From assembly GCA_036496285.1 (NCBI GenBank), contig DASXLI010000100.1, forward strand, positions 4,441 through 68,440: 64,000 nucleotides of DNA, read 5' to 3'. The notes below the pieces were generated by a model. The model was not told the DNA's origin, did not search any database, and saw nothing but the letters and a program-made list of their open reading frames with translations. Within the stretch, counting starts at the first letter, position 1. Each line of letters starts with the position of its first letter. Positions 59,273 to 64,000 of this stretch are shown in pieces. The DNA is from DP-19 sp036496285 (GTDB taxonomy: Bacteria > Desulfobacterota > Binatia > UTPRO1). Made by a program: the position numbers and the translations under genes.

Positions 59273-61108
59273 GTGATCGCATTCGACAAAGAGGCGCTGA
59301 AGGAGAAGTACGCCGAGGAGCGCGCCAAGCGCCTGCGCTCCGACGGCAACGAGCAGTACGTCCAGATCGAGGGCCGCTTCGATCACTACCTGGACGATCC
59401 CTACCTGCCGGTCGTCCCGCGCGAGCCGAAGACCGATCACGTGACGGTCGCGATCATCGGCGGCGGGTTCGCCGGTCTCGTGACCGGCGCGCGCCTGAAG
59501 GAGGCCGGCATCGACGACCTCCGCGTCATCGAGAAGGGCGGCGACTTCGGCGGCACGTGGTACTGGAACCGCTATCCCGGGGCGCAGTGCGACACGACGT
59601 CCTTCATCTATATGCCGCTCCTCGAGGAGACGGGACACATGCCCTCCGAGAAGTACGCGCACGGGCCGGAAATCCTCGAGCACAGCCGGCGCATCGGGCG
59701 CCAGTTCGGGCTGTACGACAACGCGCTCTTCCATACGCGCGTGACCGAGCTCGAATGGGACGAGCAGCGCTCACGATGGATCATCCGCACCGATCGCGGC
59801 GACGCGTTCACCGCGCAGTTCGTCACGACGGGCACGGGGCCGCTCCACGTGGCGAAGCTGCCGGGCATACCCGGGATCGAGACCTTCCGCGGCCACTCCT
59901 TTCACACCAGCCGGTGGGACTACGCCTACACGGGCGGCGATCCGACCGGTGCGCCGTTGAACAAGCTGAAGGGCAAGCGGATCGCGATCATCGGCACTGG
60001 CGCCACCGCCGTGCAGTGCGTGCCTGAGCTCGCGCGCGCCTGCGAGAAGCTCTACGTCTTCCAGCGGACGCCGTCCTCGGTCGACGTGCGCGACAACCGT
60101 CCCACCGACGTCGGCTGGTTCAAGGAGCTGGCGACGCCGGGCTGGCAGCAGCGCTGGCTCGAGAACTTCGCCGCCGTCCAGACGGGCATGCTGCCCGAGG
60201 AGGACATGACGCAGGACGGCTGGACCGACATCGCGCGCCGCGTGCGGAGCAAGATCATGGTGCTCCCGGCCGAGGAGTGGACCCCCGAGGGCATGCTGCG
60301 CGCGTTCGAGGACACCGACTTCGAGAAGATGGAGGAGATCCGCGCGCGCGTCGACGCGATCGTCCGGGACCCCGCGACCGCGCACAAGCTGAAGGCGTGG
60401 TATCGCCAGCTCTGCAAGCGGCCGTGCTTCCACGACGAGTACCTGCAGGCGTTCAACCAGCCGTCGACCGAGCTCATCGACACGGCAGGGAAGGGCGTCG
60501 AGCGGATCACCGAGAAGGGGCTGATCGCGAACGGGATCGAGTACGAGGTCGACTGCATCATCTATGCCTCGGGCTTCGAGGTCGGGACGGAGCACACGCG
60601 GCGCATGGGGTTCGACCCGGTTGGCCGCGGCGGCGTGCGCCTGTCGGACCACTGGACGCAGGGTATGCGTACCAAGCACGGCATGTTCGTCCACGGTTTC
60701 CCGAATCTCTTCGTCGTGCAGGTTGCACAGGGCGCGAACCTCATTTCGAACGTCCCCCACAACCTCACCGAGGCCGGCAAGACGATCGCCATGATTCTCA
60801 CGCACGCCGCCGAGGCGGGTGCGTCCGAGATCGAGGTCACGAAGAAGGCCGAGGCCGACTGGATGGAGCTCCTGTTCTCCGGCCCGGGCTCGTTCTTCGG
60901 CACGACCGACTGCACCCCCGGCTACTACAACGGCGAAGGCCAGCCGACGGTGCACGGCCGGGACTTCGTGACCGGCTACCCGCTCGGGGCGACGGCGTAC
61001 TTCCAGTACCTCGACGGCTGGCGCGCCTCCGGCACGTTCGACGGACTCGAGTTCCGGGCCGGAGCCGAGGCCGAGCGTTCGTCGACGCCGACGCGCGCCG
61101 TGAGCTGA
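59273..61108 (+). CDS. flavin monooxygenase, Baeyer-Villiger type
   Basis: 611 residues from GTG 59273, chosen because GGAGG lies six bases upstream; the frame is open back to 59195. FAD fold VAIIGGGFAGLVTGARL near residue 60, then GGTWYWNRYPGAQCDT, the Baeyer-Villiger fingerprint F-x-G-x3-H-x3-W-D (FRGHSFHTSRWD), and the NADPH fold AIIGTGATAVQCVPEL. The long N-terminal extension is shared by cyclohexanone- and steroid-type enzymes. It should convert a ketone to an ester or lactone with O2 and NADPH. The CBS gene follows after 15 bases. Confidence 0.92.
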   Translation: MIAFDKEALKEKYAEERAKRLRSDGNEQYVQIEGRFDHYLDDPYLPVVPREPKTDHVTVAIIGGGFAGLVTGARLKEAGIDDLRVIEKGGDFGGTWYWNRYPGAQCDTTSFIYMPLLEETGHMPSEKYAHGPEILEHSRRIGRQFGLYDNALFHTRVTELEWDEQRSRWIIRTDRGDAFTAQFVTTGTGPLHVAKLPGIPGIETFRGHSFHTSRWDYAYTGGDPTGAPLNKLKGKRIAIIGTGATAVQCVPELARACEKLYVFQRTPSSVDVRDNRPTDVGWFKELATPGWQQRWLENFAAVQTGMLPEEDMTQDGWTDIARRVRSKIMVLPAEEWTPEGMLRAFEDTDFEKMEEIRARVDAIVRDPATAHKLKAWYRQLCKRPCFHDEYLQAFNQPSTELIDTAGKGVERITEKGLIANGIEYEVDCIIYASGFEVGTEHTRRMGFDPVGRGGVRLSDHWTQGMRTKHGMFVHGFPNLFVVQVAQGANLISNVPHNLTEAGKTIAMILTHAAEAGASEIEVTKKAEADWMELLFSGPGSFFGTTDCTPGYYNGEGQPTVHGRDFVTGYPLGATAYFQYLDGWRASGTFDGLEFRAGAEAERSSTPTRAVS

Positions 61109-61123
61109 GGCATCGCGACGACC

Positions 61124-61606
61124 ATGGCGCTCCGTGCCTGCGACATCATGCAGCGGAACGTCCTCAGCGTGCCGCCGGACATGCTGATCCCGGAGCTCGT
61201 GGACTTCCTCATCTCGCACCGGGTGAGCGGCGTGCCCGTGATCGAGAAGGGGAAAGTGGTGGGCATCGTCTCGCGCTCGGATCTCGTGCGCGCCGTCAGC
61301 CTCGAGCGTTCGCTCGCCGGTATCGTCGCCCAGGGCTTCGAGCAGGACGAGTTCGCGCCCGGCGAGGCACCTCCTCTCCCCGGCCTGCGCAGCACCGCCG
61401 TGCAGGAATTGCAGCAACGCAGCGTGCGGGCGATCATGGTCACCGATCCGGTTTCCGTTGCGCCCGACACCCCGGTCGTCGAGGTGGCGCGCCTGCTGGT
61501 CGCACGGCACATGCACCGCGTGCTCGTCACCGACGGCGCGCAGCTCGTCGGGGTCATCAGTAGCCTCGACGTGGTGCGGCTGGTGGCCGAGCAGATCGCG
61601 GGCTAG
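61124..61606 (+). CDS. CBS-domain pair protein
   Basis: 160 residues made of two CBS motifs: ACDIMQRNVLSVPPDMLIPEL with SGVPVIEKGKVVGIVSRSDLV, and VRAIMVTDPVSVAPDTPVVEV with HRVLVTDGAQLVGVISSLDVV. It should bind adenosine nucleotides and act as an energy sensor. The linker between motifs is long and acidic. It may be cotranscribed with the monooxygenase. A short inverted repeat (ATGGCC/GGCCAT, 61623-61642) follows it. Confidence 0.9.
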   Translation: MALRACDIMQRNVLSVPPDMLIPELVDFLISHRVSGVPVIEKGKVVGIVSRSDLVRAVSLERSLAGIVAQGFEQDEFAPGEAPPLPGLRSTAVQELQQRSVRAIMVTDPVSVAPDTPVVEVARLLVARHMHRVLVTDGAQLVGVISSLDVVRLVAEQIAG

Positions 61607-61721
61607 AAGACCCGCGCGTGAGATGGCCGCACCGGTGGCCATTTGTGGCCGTGAGGCCAGAGCTGGCCCTGCCCGGTACCTCATCCACCTTGAATGGGTT
61701 GAGCTTTCTGGTCCCGGTCGG

Positions 61722-61737
61722 CGGCACGGCGTTTGCC
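61722..61737 (+). promoter_or_regulatory. candidate sigma-54 promoter of the MddA-like gene
   Basis: CGGCACGGCGTTTGCC keeps GGCACG at -24 and TTTGC at -12, one of the best matches in the window. Predicted start near 61748, 17 bases before ATG 61765, with AAAGGAGGG within the leader. Confidence 0.6.
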
Positions 61738-61764
61738 CTTCATGATCAAAGGAGGGCAACGATC

Positions 61765-62532
61765 ATGGGACCGATCATCGCGTTCGGCTACGGCGTCGTC
61801 TCGTACGCCGTCTTCTTCGCCACGTTCCTCTACGCCATGGGCTTCGTCGGCAATCTGGTGCCCCAGGGCATGGACGCGCCGCCGGTGAGCCCGCTCGGCA
61901 CCTCGCTGCTGATCGACCTCGGCCTCCTCGGGCTGTTCGCCGTCCAGCACAGCGTCATGGCGCGCCCCGTCTTCAAGCGGTGGTGGACGCGCATCGTGCC
62001 CCACGCGGTCGAGCGTAGCACCTACGTGCTCGCGAGCAGCCTCGCGCTCATCCTTCTCTTCTGGCAGTGGCGTCCGCTCGGCGGCATCGTGTGGAACATC
62101 GACAACACGGCGGGACGCGCCCTGATGTGGACGGGCTTCGCATTCGGGTGGGGTTTGGTGCTGCTCACCACCTTCCTCATCAACCACTTCGACCTGTTCG
62201 GCCTGCGACAGGTGTGGCTCAACCTGCGCGGGCGACCCTACACGCATCTGCCCTTCAAGACGCCGGGCCTGTATCGGCTCGTGCGCCATCCGCTCTACGT
62301 CGGCTGGTTCTTCGCGTTCTGGGCGACGCCGACGATGACGACCACGCACCTCCTGTTCGCGGTCATGACGACGGCCTACATCCTGATCGCGATCCAACTC
62401 GAGGAGCGCGACCTCGTGACGTTCCATCCCGAGTACGCAGAGTATCGCGAGCGCGTGCCGATGCTGATCCCCGGCACGCGGAGCGGCGCCGCCGGCAAGC
62501 CGGGCGTGCGCGTCGCGGCCGCCCCGCGGTAG
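61765..62532 (+). CDS. mddA: MddA-like methanethiol S-methyltransferase (NnrU/ICMT-like membrane protein)
   Basis: 255 residues with five or six hydrophobic helices (IIAFGYGVVSYAVFFATFLYAMGFV; LLIDLGLLGLFAVQHSVMARP). The family core is LPFKTPGLYRLVRHPLYVGWFFAFWATPTM and EERDLVTFHPEYAEYRERVPMLIP, as in MddA, which methylates methanethiol to dimethyl sulfide with SAM, and in related isoprenylcysteine methyltransferase-like proteins. AAAGGAGGG fixes ATG 61765. The MddA assignment is by sequence resemblance; NnrU-type proteins of other function share the fold. Confidence 0.8.
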   Translation: MGPIIAFGYGVVSYAVFFATFLYAMGFVGNLVPQGMDAPPVSPLGTSLLIDLGLLGLFAVQHSVMARPVFKRWWTRIVPHAVERSTYVLASSLALILLFWQWRPLGGIVWNIDNTAGRALMWTGFAFGWGLVLLTTFLINHFDLFGLRQVWLNLRGRPYTHLPFKTPGLYRLVRHPLYVGWFFAFWATPTMTTTHLLFAVMTTAYILIAIQLEERDLVTFHPEYAEYRERVPMLIPGTRSGAAGKPGVRVAAAPR

Positions 62533-62606
62533 CGGTGTGATGCGGGCAGCGCGCCGTCGTGCGCGCGTTGACAGCATCCGAGGAAAGGACGAACGTCGGC
62601 CCGTCC

Positions 62607-63320
62607 ATGGCGGCCGACGTTCGTCGTTTCGCGTACACGTTCCGGCTCCCCGACGGGACGGAGCGGCGCTTCGACGTGTCTCTCGACGCCGAGAGCCTCA
62701 TGGCGGTGCCCGCGCCCGATGCGCCGAAGCCCGCTTGGACCAAACTCTCGTACTGCCAGTGCGTCAACTGCCCCCTCGGCAGCGAGGTCGAGCACTGCCC
62801 GGTCGCCGTGAATCTCGCCGGCGTGGTGGAGACCTTCAAGGACGCGGTGTCGTTCGAGCACACTGTGGTCACCGTCGAGACGAGCGAGCGCGTCTACGAG
62901 AAGACGACGACCCTGCAGAAGGGCCTCAGCTCGATCATCGGCATCTACATGGTGACGAGCAACTGCCCGGTGATGGATCGCTTGCGGCCGATGGTCCGGT
63001 TCCATCTCCCCTTCGCGTCGGTCGACGAGACGATCTACCGCGCGGTGGCGATGTATCTGGTCGCCCAGTACTTCCGCATGCGGAAGGGGCGGACGCCCGA
63101 CTGGAAGCTCGAGCATCTCGCCGACGTCTACGCGGACGTCGCGCAGGTGAACGCGGGAATGATGGAGCGGCTCCGGCACGCGTCGACGGAGGATGCGAAC
63201 GTCAACGCGCTCACCATCCTTTCGGCGCAGGGCGGCATGGTGCCGATGTACCTGGAGGAGAGCCTCGCGAAGATGGAGCATCTCTTCCGCGACCTGATCG
63301 AGCGCGACCCGGAGCAATGA
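62607..63320 (+). CDS. conserved hypothetical protein with CxC-x2-C motif (DUF6901-like)
   Basis: About 237 residues. A Cys motif, YCQCVNCPL, followed by EHCPVAVNL near residue 50 suggests a metal or cluster site. The rest is soluble (TTLQKGLSSIIGIYMVTSNCPVMDRLRPMVRFHLPFAS). It resembles the family annotated as DUF6901, without known function. Start: ATG 62607 lacks a close ribosome site; GTG 62559 is in frame. Its last codons overlap the alternative ATG of the next gene. Confidence 0.65.
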   Translation: MAADVRRFAYTFRLPDGTERRFDVSLDAESLMAVPAPDAPKPAWTKLSYCQCVNCPLGSEVEHCPVAVNLAGVVETFKDAVSFEHTVVTVETSERVYEKTTTLQKGLSSIIGIYMVTSNCPVMDRLRPMVRFHLPFASVDETIYRAVAMYLVAQYFRMRKGRTPDWKLEHLADVYADVAQVNAGMMERLRHASTEDANVNALTILSAQGGMVPMYLEESLAKMEHLFRDLIERDPEQ

Positions 63321-63331
63321 CCGGAGTAACG

Positions 63332-63982
63332 ATGCGTGTCGGATTTGCCCTCGTCGTGATCGGCGCGAGCGCGTGCCTGCCTGCGCGTGTGCCGAACGCG
63401 CTCGCCGCCAAGAAGGCGCCCGCGAACGTCGAGACGCTCATCGCCGTGCGGCATGGGGAGAAGCCGCGTCAGGGCCTGGGGCTCCTCACCTGTCAGGGGC
63501 TCAATCGAGCGCTCCTGCTTCCCGGATGGTTCGCCGCCAACTTCCCGCCGCCCGACTTCATCTTCGCCCCGGATCCCAAGGTCAAGACGACGGAGATTCA
63601 CGGCGACGGACAGCGCTACGACTACGTGCGCCCCTTGCTGACGATCGGCCCCACCGCGGTGCGCTTCGGCGTCCCCATCAACACGCAGCTGCCCTACAAC
63701 GATCCGGGGCTGCTCGCTGACACGCTGCTCGCGCCCGAGTACCACGGCGCGACCATCTACGTCGCCTGGGAGCACGCCAACATCGTCTCGCTCGCGGCGA
63801 TCCTGTTGACCCGGTTCGGCCAGAGCACGACGGTGCCGGACTGGGACAACCGGGACTACGACACCGTTTTCGTATTCACCATCGATTGGAAGACGCGCGG
63901 GTTGCGATTCCAGGTGCGTTCCGAGGAGCTGGGACCGATCCCCGAGGACTGTCCGCGTGCGCCGGCACCGCTCCCGAACTGA
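63332..63982 (+). CDS. histidine phosphatase-like protein, exported
   Basis: 216 residues with a signal peptide (GFALVVIGASACLPARVPNALA), possibly a lipoprotein at ASAC. The catalytic motif of the histidine phosphatase superfamily is present (LIAVRHGEKP), and a second His lies in VAWEHANIVSLAAILL. It should hydrolyse a phosphoester by a phospho-His intermediate; substrate unknown. GGAG before ATG 63332 is better placed than for ATG 63317, which overlaps the previous stop. The last 18 bases of the window hold nothing further. Confidence 0.82.
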   Translation: MRVGFALVVIGASACLPARVPNALAAKKAPANVETLIAVRHGEKPRQGLGLLTCQGLNRALLLPGWFAANFPPPDFIFAPDPKVKTTEIHGDGQRYDYVRPLLTIGPTAVRFGVPINTQLPYNDPGLLADTLLAPEYHGATIYVAWEHANIVSLAAILLTRFGQSTTVPDWDNRDYDTVFVFTIDWKTRGLRFQVRSEELGPIPEDCPRAPAPLPN

Positions 63983-64000
63983 ACGCGCTTCCCGACGGAC

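Noticed and set aside
61623..61642. Inverted repeat ATGGCC/GGCCAT after the CBS gene as a terminator
   Set aside because: Six-base stem with an eight-base loop and only three T after it; too weak to call.
1..64000. tRNA, rRNA, CRISPR array, insertion sequence, prophage or attachment sites
   Set aside because: Looked for cloverleaf ends, regular spaced repeats, transposase motifs and flanking direct repeats; none found by eye. A weak or diverged element could have been missed.

Overview
The window is GC-rich bacterial chromosome, densely coded, with no IS element, prophage, CRISPR array, rRNA or tRNA that I can recognise. The gene set combines SBBP beta-propeller and Myxococcus-type cysteine-repeat secreted proteins, many heme c proteins, a Baeyer-Villiger-type monooxygenase, a ring-hydroxylating dioxygenase and sigma-54 activators. 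This fits a deltaproteobacteria-like lineage such as Candidatus Binatota. That placement is inference from gene content only.

Region by region. 0-14.4 kb: the N-terminus of an NhaA antiporter, then mostly exported proteins: an LssY-domain lipoprotein, a periplasmic beta carbonic anhydrase, a DUF3313-like lipoprotein, a glycine-zipper protein, an SBBP protein, two further Cys-rich secreted proteins, a broken second LssY gene and a secreted solenoid-like repeat protein. A Rieske/FAD oxidoreductase sits among them. 14.8-20.1 kb: two membrane fatty-acid desaturases flanking a response regulator, several very small conserved-looking genes, a cold-shock protein and an RRM protein. 20.1-21.6 kb: a decayed arsenic locus (arsI, frameshifted arsR, and an in-frame chimera of an aquaglyceroporin piece and an ArsC piece). 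21.6-29.9 kb: one long minus-strand operon (anti-sigma factor, sugar nucleotidyltransferase, aquaporin, GMC oxidoreductase, double-VOC protein, SDR, GH63-type glucosidase). A STAS-ECF sigma fusion, an NDH-2-like dehydrogenase and a DoxX protein diverge from it. 33-38.6 kb: a sigma-54 activator and an aromatic ring-cleavage operon (BphC-like VOC, TetR, Rieske alpha, beta) with a palindrome over its promoter. 38.7-41.5 kb: a catalase-like heme protein and a secreted phosphoesterase, convergent across a strong hairpin.

41.7-62.5 kb looks like a low-oxygen or energy-stress persistence island. It holds universal stress proteins (one fused to CBS domains), an AMP/thymidine phosphorylase, four c-type heme domains or proteins, a PCMT-erythromycin esterase fusion, a sigma-54 response regulator, a GNAT-acyl-CoA synthetase, a P-type ATPase fused in frame to cytochrome c, a BCAM0308-family protein, a CBS protein and an MddA-like methyltransferase. 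Four clear and one weaker -24/-12 (sigma-54) elements precede its transcription units, so the response regulator encoded inside it is the natural candidate activator. I regard this as the main system in the window. The content recalls the low-oxygen-activated (lxa) locus of Burkholderia, but with several unusual domain fusions.

Three genes carry simple lesions (arsR -1, a cyclase gene -1, the second LssY gene an amber codon). Real decay and sequence error cannot be told apart from one sequence.
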